Below, piece by piece: positions 1 to 8,500 of a DNA stretch of 64,000 nucleotides. Source of the stretch: CAYUVH01 sp964448135 (GTDB lineage: Bacteria > Verrucomicrobiota > Verrucomicrobiia > Limisphaerales > UBA8199); contig CAYUVH010000039.1 of assembly GCA_964448135.1 (NCBI GenBank), positions 124,001-188,000 on the forward strand, written 5' to 3'. Below the pieces are notes generated by a model, which was not told the DNA's origin, searched no databases, and saw nothing but the letters and a program-made list of their open reading frames with translations. How positions within the stretch are numbered: position 1 is the first letter of the stretch; every line of letters begins with the position of its first letter. The translations under genes and the position numbers were made by a program.

Positions 1-355
1 AGGGGCACACCTCCACGCAAATCTGGCAGCTCATACAAACCGAAACATCAATATCAAATACCTTGGGCTGGAATTGCAGCTTGCCGGCGTGGTCCGGCTT
101 CTTGGTGTTGTCCTTGATGATGTAAATGCACTTGGGCGGGCATTCGACTTCGCAAATCTTGCACGCGACGCAGCGCAGGCCCTTCTGCCAATCATCGCCG
201 TCGTAAACCAGGAAGGGAAAATTGCGCGCCGCTTCCTTCTGCGGCAGATGCTCCTCGGGGTATTGAACGGTCGTGAGGCGGTCCTTGCTGACGTAACTGC
301 CGGCGAAGTTCCGCGCCGTCTCCGCCATGCCTCTAATGATGCCTTCGCCCAGCAT
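1..355 (-). CDS. nuoI: NADH-quinone oxidoreductase subunit I (partial, C-terminus outside window)
   Basis: Complex I peripheral-arm subunit carrying the two [4Fe-4S] clusters N6a and N6b, which pass electrons toward NuoB. The first 118 residues are present. They contain one complete ferredoxin motif, C62-x2-C65-x2-C68-x3-C72-P, and the start of the second (CMSCQICVEVCP) at the window edge. The ATG at 355 lies 4 bases after the nuoD stop, so the two are probably co-transcribed and coupled. The gene runs off the left end, so its length and terminator cannot be judged. NuoI directly behind NuoD, with no nuoE, F, G or H between, is an unusual order. Confidence 0.93.
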   Translation of the reverse strand, partial: MLGEGIIRGMAETARNFAGSYVSKDRLTTVQYPEEHLPQKEAARNFPFLVYDGDDWQKGLRCVACKICEVECPPKCIYIIKDNTKKPDHAGKLQFQPKVFDIDVSVCMSCQICVEVCP

Positions 356-359
356 AAAT

Positions 360-1568
360 TTACCGGTCCACCTCGCCGAGGACGATGTCCACGCTGCCCA
401 GGATGATCACCACGTCGGCGATCTGCTGCCCCAGGCACATGTCTTCCAGGATGGTCAGGTTGATGAAGCTTGGCGGGCGCACCCGATAGCGGTACGGATT
501 CGCCGTGCCATCGCTGATCAAATAAAAGCCCAACTCCCCTTTCGGCCCTTCAATGCGACCGTACGCTTCGCCGGCCTTCGGTCGAAAACCGCGCAGCCTG
601 GCTTTGGGATCCACGATTGGCCCCGCCGGAAGCGCCTGGATCGCCTGCCGCAAGATTTCCACCGACTCGCGCATTTCCAGGACGCGCACCATATAACGAT
701 CATAGACATCGCCGTGGTCGCCCAAGGGAATGCGAAACTTAAACCGGTCGTAGATGCCGTAGTGATCCACCTTGCGGAGGTCGTAATTCACTCCGCTGGC
801 GCGCAGCATCGGCCCCGTCAGCCCCGCATTGACCGCCAGCGCGGGCTTCACAACACCCACCCCCTGCGTGCGCGACATCAGGATCTCGTTGCCGCTCAAC
901 AGCGCCTCGAACTCATCCAGAAACCGGGGAAACTCGTCGACCACCTTCGCCGCCTGTTCGATCCAACCCGGAGGCAGATCGCAACGACATCCTCCGAAGC
1001 GCATGTAATTGCACATCATCCGCGCGCCCGTGAGCGACTCAAACAAATCCAAAATCCGTTCGCGTTCGCGGAAGGCGTACATCAGCGGCGTGCCCAGGGC
1101 GCCCATGTCCTGCAAAAGAAAGCCCGCGAGACAGGCATGGTTCTGCAGGCGCGTAAGCTCGGCGGTGATGACGCGAATATATTCCGCCCGCTCCGGCACC
1201 GCGAGGCCAGCGAGCTTTTCCACCGCGAGGCAGTACGCCCAGTTGTTCGTGAGCGAACAAAAGTAATCCAGGCGGTCCGTGTAAGGAATCGCCGCCAGAT
1301 ACGATGCATTCTCGGCGATCTTCTCGTGATTGCGATGCAGGTAGCCGAAAATCGGTTTCAACTTCACCACGCGCTCGCCGTCCACCACGACATCCATCCG
1401 GAACACACCGTGCGTGGACGGGTGCTGCGGTCCCATGGAGATTTCCAGCAAATCACTGCCGAGCCCCTGGCTGGAGACCTCGCCGCGGCGCAACTCGAAT
1501 TCCCGCGGTTTCAGCGCGCCCAGAGCCGGCAACGTGGAGTCCATGCCAAGTGAATCCAGGTTGCTCAC
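360..1568 (-). CDS. nuoD: NADH-quinone oxidoreductase subunit D (49 kDa subunit)
   Basis: 402 residues, the usual length for a free-standing NuoD. This subunit forms the quinone-binding cavity together with NuoB at the base of the peripheral arm of complex I. The N-terminal part contains the family signature around residues 42-60 (EISMGPQHPSTHG followed by a DGE) and the HRNHEKIAE stretch. The C-terminus has the conserved D-I-V-L-G-E-V-D-R ending that replaces the NiFe ligand motif of the related hydrogenases. Its start overlaps the nuoC stop by 4 bases (ATGA-type coupling). NuoC and NuoD are separate here, not fused as in Escherichia coli. Confidence 0.97.
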   Translation of the reverse strand: MSNLDSLGMDSTLPALGALKPREFELRRGEVSSQGLGSDLLEISMGPQHPSTHGVFRMDVVVDGERVVKLKPIFGYLHRNHEKIAENASYLAAIPYTDRLDYFCSLTNNWAYCLAVEKLAGLAVPERAEYIRVITAELTRLQNHACLAGFLLQDMGALGTPLMYAFRERERILDLFESLTGARMMCNYMRFGGCRCDLPPGWIEQAAKVVDEFPRFLDEFEALLSGNEILMSRTQGVGVVKPALAVNAGLTGPMLRASGVNYDLRKVDHYGIYDRFKFRIPLGDHGDVYDRYMVRVLEMRESVEILRQAIQALPAGPIVDPKARLRGFRPKAGEAYGRIEGPKGELGFYLISDGTANPYRYRVRPPSFINLTILEDMCLGQQIADVVIILGSVDIVLGEVDR

Positions 1569-2200
1569 GAGCCAGCCTCCGCGGCGCGATGTTGTTTCGC
1601 CTTGTCCGCCACCTCATCGTGCGGCGTCGGCTCGTACTCGTAATCGTCCGGCTCCACGTAATCCTTGCGCATCGGAAAATCCTTGAACTCATCCCACATC
1701 AGGATCCGCCGCAGGTCGGGATGCCCCGTAAAAACGATGCCATACAAATCAAACGCCTCGCGCTCCTGAAACTCCGCCGCGCGCCACACGGAAGTCAACG
1801 AGGGCACTTGCGCCTGGTCGGCGCGATTGCCCGTTCGCAGCCGCAGAATCACGGGCCCGTGTTTGAGCTCCATCGAATATAAATGATACACGGCCTCCAA
1901 GTAGCCGGGCTTTTTCTTCTCGGTCGTCTGATCCACTTCCTTCTCCACGCCCTCCACAACCTGCTTCACTTTCACGGTTTCCTTGACTACCGTGTCGAGC
2001 CAATCCACGCCGGTGACATTGGAGGCGAAATCGAGCCGCAACGCGAGATCGTCCCGCAGGAAAGTTGCCACGGCCACCGCATGATCATTGTCCACCAACA
2101 GCGAATGCTGGGCCGACGGGCTGCCATTGGAGATCACCTGCAACTGCACTCCTGGCACGGCGGCCTCAAGGCGCGTCTTGATTTGTTCCAAGGTTTCCAC
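1565..2200 (-). CDS. nuoC: NADH-quinone oxidoreductase subunit C (30 kDa subunit)
   Basis: 211 residues. NuoC is a scaffold subunit of the complex I peripheral arm and packs on NuoD. The family signature is near residues 140-165: V-W-R-A-A-E-F-Q-E-R-E-A-F-D-L-Y-G-I, then F-x-G-H-P-D-L-R-R-I-L. A Lys/Glu-rich insertion of about 25 residues (roughly 75-100, with EKEVDQTTEKKK) lies between the N-terminal domain and the signature and is longer than in most family members. It sits 3 bases downstream of nuoB and overlaps nuoD by 4 bases, so B-C-D are tightly coupled. Confidence 0.95.
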   Translation of the reverse strand: METLEQIKTRLEAAVPGVQLQVISNGSPSAQHSLLVDNDHAVAVATFLRDDLALRLDFASNVTGVDWLDTVVKETVKVKQVVEGVEKEVDQTTEKKKPGYLEAVYHLYSMELKHGPVILRLRTGNRADQAQVPSLTSVWRAAEFQEREAFDLYGIVFTGHPDLRRILMWDEFKDFPMRKDYVEPDDYEYEPTPHDEVADKAKQHRAAEAGS

Positions 2201-2203
2201 GCT

Positions 2204-2821
2204 TCAGGCCCCTTCCCTTGCCATCTCGGGCGGATGCCAGACCTTGGGATTGCTGGAGGGCACCAGGTCGTGTTCGCCAAACTGCGGCACCGGAAACTCA
2301 CCCGGTTGATTCGCATCCAAGTGCCGCGGGCGGTTCTTGCCGGTGAGCGCCTGTTCATCAATCCGCTGTTGCAAAGTCATGAACGCATGGAGCAGCGCTT
2401 CCGGCCGCGGCGGACAACCAGGAATATGCACATCCACTGGAATATAACGATCGATCCCCTTGAGGACATTGTAGCCCTGCTTGAACGGCCCGCCCGAAAT
2501 CGCGCAGGCGCCCATCGCAATCACATATTTGGGTTCCGGCATCTGGTTGTAGAGCCTGACCACCTGCGGCGCCATTTTCTTGGTGACGGTGCCCGCGACG
2601 ATCATGAGGTCGGCCTGCCGCGGCGAAGGACGAAAGACTTCCGCTCCGAATCTTGCCAGGTCGTAGCGCGCCATCGAAGTGGCGATCATCTCGATCGCAC
2701 AGCACGCCAACCCGAAGCCCAGCGGCCAGACGGAGTTCTTCCGGCCCCAGTTATACAGCTCTTCGAGTGTGGTGGTGAAGACGCCCTGCCGTTGCAGTTC
2801 GCTTCTCAAGCCTTCGTCCAT
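2204..2821 (-). CDS. nuoB: NADH-quinone oxidoreductase subunit B (PSST subunit)
   Basis: 205 residues. NuoB binds the terminal [4Fe-4S] cluster N2, which reduces quinone. All four ligands are visible: the adjacent pair C40-C41 in G-L-A-C-C-A-I-E, C106 in M-G-A-C-A-I-S-G-G, and C136 in H-I-P-G-C-P-P-R-P. The C-terminal 40 residues are variable and Pro-rich. A 66-base gap separates it from nuoA upstream, the only sizeable gap in this operon. No hairpin or promoter stands out in that gap. Confidence 0.97.
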   Translation of the reverse strand: MDEGLRSELQRQGVFTTTLEELYNWGRKNSVWPLGFGLACCAIEMIATSMARYDLARFGAEVFRPSPRQADLMIVAGTVTKKMAPQVVRLYNQMPEPKYVIAMGACAISGGPFKQGYNVLKGIDRYIPVDVHIPGCPPRPEALLHAFMTLQQRIDEQALTGKNRPRHLDANQPGEFPVPQFGEHDLVPSSNPKVWHPPEMAREGA

Positions 2822-2887
2822 GCGAGACAGCTTACGCGGATTTTCCGGCTACACCAGCCGGGAGTGAGTAATGCGGCGCGGAATTTT

Positions 2888-3265
2888 TCACTGCCATTCC
2901 AAAACGCCTTTCTGCCAGGCCCAAACCAGCCCTTCCACCAGCAGCAGGAGAAAGCCCAGCATGGCCACAAATGCCCCCACCGGCAGCCCGGTGAAGGCGA
3001 CGGCAAACGGCAGCAGAAAAATTGCTTCCACGTCGAAAATCAGGAAGATGATGCCGTAGAGATAATACTCGGAACGAAATTGCACCCACGCGTCGCCTTT
3101 GGACTCCAATCCGCACTCGTAAATCGCATTCTTGTCCTTGCCGGGCTTGCGCGGCGAATATTTCTTCGCCCAAAGCCAGGCCGCCGCCAGCGGAGCGAGC
3201 GAAAAAGCCACTGCGCCGACGAGCAGCACCAGGATCACGAGATAAGGGCCGGGGGGGTGCGTCAT
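2888..3265 (-). CDS. nuoA: NADH-quinone oxidoreductase subunit A
   Basis: 125 residues with three hydrophobic helices at about 8-30, 68-92 and 97-118, the standard NuoA topology. The conserved loop between helices 1 and 2 holds the K-N-A-I-Y-E-C-G-L-E-S motif with the Cys that is exposed in the deactive state in other organisms, followed by F-x-x-x-Y-Y-L-Y-G-I-I-F-L-I-F-D-V-E. It is a membrane-arm subunit at the junction with the peripheral arm. It starts 4 bases after the stop of the 89-residue unknown gene. Confidence 0.96.
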   Translation of the reverse strand: MTHPPGPYLVILVLLVGAVAFSLAPLAAAWLWAKKYSPRKPGKDKNAIYECGLESKGDAWVQFRSEYYLYGIIFLIFDVEAIFLLPFAVAFTGLPVGAFVAMLGFLLLLVEGLVWAWQKGVLEWQ

Positions 3266-3269
3266 AGTG

Positions 3270-3539
3270 TCAATTCTTGGACGGCTGGCGATTCAATCCC
3301 ACGGAATGCGCGATGTCATCGAATTCCTCGTTGCTCACCTGGTCCAGATTCTTGCCGCGCGCGGCGAGCTTCTCATTGATCTTGATGGCCTTTTCCGTCA
3401 TCAACTCGTGCGTCTCTTCCGTGCCGCCGGCCAGAAGGAAATTCTCGCCCTTCGTGACGCGCTTGTGGCCGTCCGAATCAAGGCCCAGGCCGAGCAGGAC
3501 CTTTTTTGGCGGCGATTTCTTTTTGCTCGAATCCGGCAT
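3270..3539 (-). CDS. small hydrophilic protein of unknown function leading the nuo operon
   Basis: 89 residues with no signal peptide and no membrane segment. The N-terminus is Lys/Pro/Ser-rich (S-K-K-K-S-P-P-K-K), followed by a mixed region with G-L-G-L-D-S-D-G-H-K-R-V-T-K-G-E-N-F-L-L-A-G-G, then a helical Glu/Lys-rich C-terminal half. The stop is 4 bases before nuoA, so it is most likely the first cistron of the complex I operon. I do not recognise the family. The 4-base spacing to nuoA and the absence of a competing frame argue that it is real. A role in complex I assembly or regulation is possible but rests on position only. Confidence 0.72.
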   Translation of the reverse strand: MPDSSKKKSPPKKVLLGLGLDSDGHKRVTKGENFLLAGGTEETHELMTEKAIKINEKLAARGKNLDQVSNEEFDDIAHSVGLNRQPSKN

Positions 3540-3628
3540 TAATAGAGGCTAGCGGTTCAGGAGCAAACCGTCAACCGGCACCCAGATTCGAACTTTCGCC
3601 TCAGCCCGCGTCAAAGTATTATATTTGG

Positions 3629-4726
3629 GTGGTAAGCAGCGCCCAAAAGACGCGGGTCATCGTCGGCATGAGCGGTGGAGTGGATTCCTCCGCCACGGCC
3701 GCGCTTTTGCTTGAACAGGGTTACGACGTCGTCGGCATCACCCTGAAACTTTGGCCGCAGGACTGCGTCTCCCGCGCCGAGGACAAATGCTGCGGGCCGC
3801 AGGCCGTCTCGGACGCCCGCGCGGTGTGCCATCAGCTTGGCATCCCCTATTACCTCATCGACGAGGCCGCTGAATTTCAGAAGAAGGTCATCCAATACTT
3901 TGCCAGCGAATACAAAGCCGGGCGCACGCCGAATCCGTGCGTGATGTGCAATCAAAACCTCAAATTCGGCCGTCTGCTCGAACGCGCCGACCAACTCGGC
4001 GCTCAATACATCGCCACCGGCCATTTCGCGCGCCTCGAAAAAAGTACCGATCCCGCCAACGTCGGCCGCACCCTGCTCCGCCGCGGACGCGACCCGCGCA
4101 AGGACCAGAGCTATTTTCTTTTCTCCCTTCGCCAGGACCAATTGTCCCGCGCCATGTTTCCGCTCGGCGAAAAAACCAAGAGCGACACCCGCGAGGTCGC
4201 GCGCCATTGCAATCTCAAGACCGCCGACAAGGAAGAGAGCATGGAAATTTGCTTCGTGCCCGACAACGACTACGGCGGTTTCCTCGAAAAAGCGAACCTC
4301 GCCAGCCGTCATCGCGGTGACATCGTAAACCTGCACGGCCAGGTGCTCGGCCAGCACGACGGCATCGAATTCTACACCATCGGCCAGCGCAAAGGCCTCG
4401 GTCTCTCCTCGCCCAAGCCGCTGTATGTTGTGGCGCTCGACGCAGACCGGAATCAAGTGGTGGTCGGCGACGACACCGCGCTCGACCGCGATGAATTTAC
4501 CGTGGATCGCTGCAATTGGATTCCGTTCGAGAATCCGCCAGAGAGCATCGAAGCCACGGTGAAAATTCGCTACAATCACCCGGGCACTCCCGCCACCATT
4601 ACTCCGCTCCCAGCCGGCCGCGCGAAGATAAAATTGCACGAGCCCCAGCGGGCCATCACCCCCGGACAGGCTGCGGTGTTTTACCAGGACGATCTCGTGG
4701 TGGGCGGTGGGTGGATCACTCGGTAG
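3629..4726 (+). CDS. mnmA: tRNA-specific 2-thiouridylase MnmA
   Basis: 365 residues from a GTG start at 3629. A longer frame reaching back to 3506 would overlap the divergent small gene and add a non-homologous tail, so the GTG is preferred. MnmA adenylates and thiolates U34 of Lys, Glu and Gln tRNAs. The PP-loop S-G-G-V-D-S-S is at residues 15-21, the catalytic nucleophile C104 lies in P-N-P-C-V-M-C-N, and the second redox Cys C208 lies in M-E-I-C-F-V. The C-terminal beta-barrel begins near residue 250. Length and motifs fit the family. The gene stops 10 bases before the convergent phosphoesterase gene ends, with no clear terminator hairpin between them. Confidence 0.97.
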   Translation: MVSSAQKTRVIVGMSGGVDSSATAALLLEQGYDVVGITLKLWPQDCVSRAEDKCCGPQAVSDARAVCHQLGIPYYLIDEAAEFQKKVIQYFASEYKAGRTPNPCVMCNQNLKFGRLLERADQLGAQYIATGHFARLEKSTDPANVGRTLLRRGRDPRKDQSYFLFSLRQDQLSRAMFPLGEKTKSDTREVARHCNLKTADKEESMEICFVPDNDYGGFLEKANLASRHRGDIVNLHGQVLGQHDGIEFYTIGQRKGLGLSSPKPLYVVALDADRNQVVVGDDTALDRDEFTVDRCNWIPFENPPESIEATVKIRYNHPGTPATITPLPAGRAKIKLHEPQRAITPGQAAVFYQDDLVVGGGWITR

Positions 4727-4736
4727 GCTGTCACGG

Positions 4737-5408
4737 TCATTCCAGCGCGCCTTCCCGCTCGTTTCCGTCCTCGTCCGCCTGCCAATACTTTCCCGAATGG
4801 ACGTCGAGACCGGTCAACCATCCTCCAGTAACGGCCCGCGTATCAATGCAAACTGCGAACCCTTGATTCCGGACCGGAACCTCTTCCAACGGCGTATGGC
4901 CGCAGATAATTTGCTTCCCGCTACAGTGCGGTTTGATCCGCTGGAAGCTCTCCCAAAACAGAAACCAATCCGGCTGCTCCGCCAATGGCAATTCCGGATC
5001 AAGGCACGCGTGCACGAAGATGTGCGTTTCCGTCTCGAAGTACCGGTGCGTGCCCGCGAGGAAATCCCAGTGTGGTTGCGGGATCGCCGCCGCCCAATTC
5101 TTTTCGTACTCCGCGCCGTAGGAAATCAAAGCCTCGAAGCCTCCATAAGTCATCCAGTTCGCCGCCTTCAAGGGATCTTCGCGCCCGTCCAGAATCATCA
5201 CCTCATGGTTGCCGCGAAGGAAAACTGTTGAGCACCGTGATTGCAAAGCCAGCAGTGAATCCAGGACTTGCTTCGAAGCCGGACCCCGATCGATATAGTC
5301 GCCCAGAAAAACCAGCACGTCCTCCGCCTGCGGACTCACCCGCGCCAACAGCGTCGTCAGGGCGATATTGCACCCGTGAATATCGCCTATTGCCAGCGTG
5401 CGTTTCAT
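4737..5408 (-). CDS. PPP-family metallophosphoesterase (serine/threonine phosphatase 1-like)
   Basis: 223 residues from the ATG at 5408; a frame extending to 5477 adds 23 residues without similarity to the family. The three metal-binding motifs are in order: G-D-I-H-G at 8-12, G-D-Y-I-D-R-G at 36-42 and G-N-H-E at 66-69, with later conserved His residues in F-V-H-A and C-G-H-T-P. This is the PrpA/PrpB or ApaH-like class. Substrates in the class range from phosphoserine/threonine to dinucleoside polyphosphates, and the sequence alone does not choose between them. No signal peptide, so cytoplasmic. Convergent with mnmA. Confidence 0.88.
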   Translation of the reverse strand: MKRTLAIGDIHGCNIALTTLLARVSPQAEDVLVFLGDYIDRGPASKQVLDSLLALQSRCSTVFLRGNHEVMILDGREDPLKAANWMTYGGFEALISYGAEYEKNWAAAIPQPHWDFLAGTHRYFETETHIFVHACLDPELPLAEQPDWFLFWESFQRIKPHCSGKQIICGHTPLEEVPVRNQGFAVCIDTRAVTGGWLTGLDVHSGKYWQADEDGNEREGALE

Positions 5409-5546
5409 AGGGGTATTCGCAACATCGCAGGGAAATTGTCGCTCACCGCACCAGAGCGTCAAGCATCCTCCTTCCATTGCTGATCGAATGCCAAAAAAAG
5501 TGGCGGGAGGTATCCGGTTATGCTAAAAAACACCCCATCAGTCCTC

Positions 5547-5570
5547 ATGCAAAAGTAGGGTGCTTTGCAT
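5547..5570. promoter_or_regulatory. inverted repeat just upstream of the 2123-residue gene
   Basis: Perfect 7-base arms ATGCAAA and TTTGCAT separated by 10 bases, ending 16 bases before the ATG at 5586. The spacing suits a regulator-binding dyad near the transcription start or a small 5' hairpin. There is no T-run, so it is not a terminator. The function is inferred from position only. Confidence 0.35.
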
Positions 5571-5585
5571 TTTCGTTCACGACTT

Positions 5586-8500
5586 ATGAAAATTTTTGTT
5601 TCCGTCGCGGTTTTGCTTTCACTGGCGTTGCCGATTTCCCTCGGCGCCGCCACCTTCACTGTCACCAACAACGCCGCCTCCGGCCCCGGCACCCTGCGCC
5701 AGGCGATCCTCGACGCCAATGCCGCCGCCGGCGCCGACACCATCGCCTTCAATCTCAGCGGCGGCACGACCATCAGTCCGACGAACGAACTTCCGGCGCT
5801 CACCGATTCGGTCACCATTGATGCCACCACGCAGCCAGGCTACAGCGGCATCCCGATCATTCAACTCAGTGGCGCGGTCGCGAGCGGAAATCCGGTGACC
5901 GGTTTTCGCATTGCCACGAATGATTGCGTCATTCGCGGTCTCGCCATCAACAGCTTCAACAACTCCGGTGTCTCCATCACCAATGGCTTCGGCAGCCGCG
6001 TGGAGGCGTGCTATATCGGCCTGGCAACCGACGGATTCACGCACTTGGGCAACGCCTTCGCCGGGGTCAGCATCTTCGGCGAGAACTCCGGCTCGAATAC
6101 CATCGGCGGAACGCTCACCTCAAAGCACAATCTGATCTCGGGAAATTATTTCGGCATCTACATCCAGGAATCTTCGGGGAACCTCATCAGCGGCAACCGC
6201 ATCGGCACCGACGCCACCGGCGCCTTCGACGCCGGCAACACCAACAGCGGCATTTACATTTCCGATTACTACGCCGCTTACAACACCATCGGCGGAACCA
6301 ACAGCGGCGACCGCAACCTGATTTCCGGCAACGGCGAGGGCCAATACTACTATGGCGCGGACGGCGTCACCTTCGCCGGCTGCCGCTCAAACACCATCTG
6401 CGGCAACTACATCGGCGTGGACGCGACCGGCACGTACGCGATCGCCAACGGCCAGCACGGCGTCAACATCCTCTATAATTCCGGCACTCATTCCATCGGC
6501 AGTTCGCTGCCCGGCGGCGGAAATCTCATCAGCGGCAACAACGTCAACGGCATCAATCTCGGTGGCGGCGGTGAATCCAAATCCGGCGTCAAGCTCTCCC
6601 TCAGCCCGCCCTCCGAATACGGCGTGCTGATTCAGAATAATCTGATCGGCACCGATGTCACCGGCGAACTTTCCATTTCCAACCTGAACGACGGCATCAG
6701 TATCCAGAATTATGGCGGCCACCTGATCGGCGGCTCCGGCTCGGGCGAGCGCAATGTGATCTCCGGCAACCAATACCACGGCATCTACCTGGGTTGTTGC
6801 GGCGTCATCAGCAATCTCATCGTTGGCAATTACATCGGCGTCAGCGCCTCCACCCGCGCCCTCGGCAACGGCGGGGACGGTATAAACCTTTACTCTTCCT
6901 ACACCAGCATCGGCGGAACCAACACCAACGAAGGCAACGTCATCGCCAACAACAGCAATTCGGGCATCACCCTCAACGGCTACAGCTCCACCGGCGTCGC
7001 CATGCTTGGCAACTCCATCTACTCCAATTCTTTCCTCGGCATCGACCTCTACGGTGATGGTGTAACGCTCAACGACGAAGGCGATTCCGACATGGGCGCG
7101 AACTATCTGCAGAACTATCCCGTCCTCTCGGCGGCGCTCGGCTATTCCAACAGCGTCGTCGTGATCGGCAACCTGAACAGCACGCCAAGCAACACCTTCC
7201 TCGTCGAACTCTTCGACAACGTCTCCCGCGGTCCCAACCTCTACGGCCAGGGCCAGACACATCTCGCTTACCTCTCCGTCACGACCGATGGCAGCGGCAA
7301 TGTGGCCTTTGCCTACACGAATCCGGTCGCTCTGCCTTTCGGCCACTTCATCACCGCCACCGCCACGGATCCGGAGAGCGATACCAGTGAGTTTTCGTAC
7401 GCTCGACAAGTCGTGTCGCCCGATTCCATTGATCTGGCGATTGCCATGACGGATTCTGCGGATCCAACGCCCCGCTCCACGAATTTCTTTTATACCGTCA
7501 CCGTCACGAACTTCGGTCCCGCAGCCGCTTCGGGTGTCGTCGTGACTGACGCCCTGCCCGCCGGGCTTTCCTTTGTGAGCGCCACGGCATCGCAAGGTGC
7601 GGCGACCAATTCGGGCAGCCTCGTCACCTGGACCATCGGTTCGCTGGGCGCCGGCTCGGGCGCCGGCCTGCAACTCTGGGTGGCCGCTTCCGCCAACGCC
7701 ACGGTCACCAACGTGGCCACCGTCACCGCCAGCCAGTCCGACAACGACCTCGGCAACAACAGCGCCGCCGAGAGCACCGCGATCGGCATCGCCGATATCG
7801 GCGTCAGCATCAGCGACAGTGTGGATCCGGTGGTCGCCGGACAACCAGTCACCTACACCTTCACGCTGACCAATGCCGGGCCGGACCCCACCAGCCTCGT
7901 CGGCGTGAGCATTTTTCTGGACCCGGGCTTCAGTATCACGGGCACGACGCATTCCCAGGGCACGCTCACCGGTTATGGCAATTACCTTGATTTCAGCGCG
8001 GGCGCGCTGCCGGCGCACGGTTCGGCCACGGCCACGGTTTCGGGACTGCCCACTCAACTTGGGACCAACTCCATCAATGCCTATTCGTATTGGACGGATT
8101 ACGATCCAAACAACGGCAACAACAATGCCGTCGAAACAACCGTCGTCCAGCCTGGTCCCGGTATTCTGCAATTCACTGCCACCCAATACGGCGTCGCGGA
8201 AAATGCCGTGCAGGCCACCATCTCAGTCGTGCGCACCGGCGGCGCTGTGGGCACGGTTGCGGCCTCGTTCGCCACGGCGGACATCTCCGCGACCGGCGGC
8301 AGCGATTACATGCCCACCAATGGCCTCCTGGTTTTCACGAACGGCGAAGCGCTCAAGACCTTCCACGTCGCCATCATTGATGATCTGACACCGGAGTGTA
8401 ACGAGGAGCTGTCCCTGCGCCTCTACAGCCCGACGGGCGGCGTGGTCCTGCTCGGGATGACCAACGCGACCCTGGAGATTTTCGACAACGAACTTACGCC

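Noticed and set aside
327..1882. Long plus-strand frames opposite nuoD and nuoC
   Set aside because: Their products are His/Arg-rich antisense readings without domains, and the minus strand encodes clear complex I subunits. The same applies to the frame at 1883-3379 opposite nuoB and nuoA.
3506..3628. 41-codon N-terminal extension of MnmA
   Set aside because: It overlaps the divergent 89-residue gene and lies outside the family alignment; GTG at 3629 gives the usual length.
6387..8186. 599-residue minus-strand frame inside the 2123-residue gene
   Set aside because: It is a mirror of repetitive Gly/Ala/Asn codons in a GC-rich repeat protein; no start context or domain. The same holds for 8223-9743, 10116-10919 and 11052-11927.
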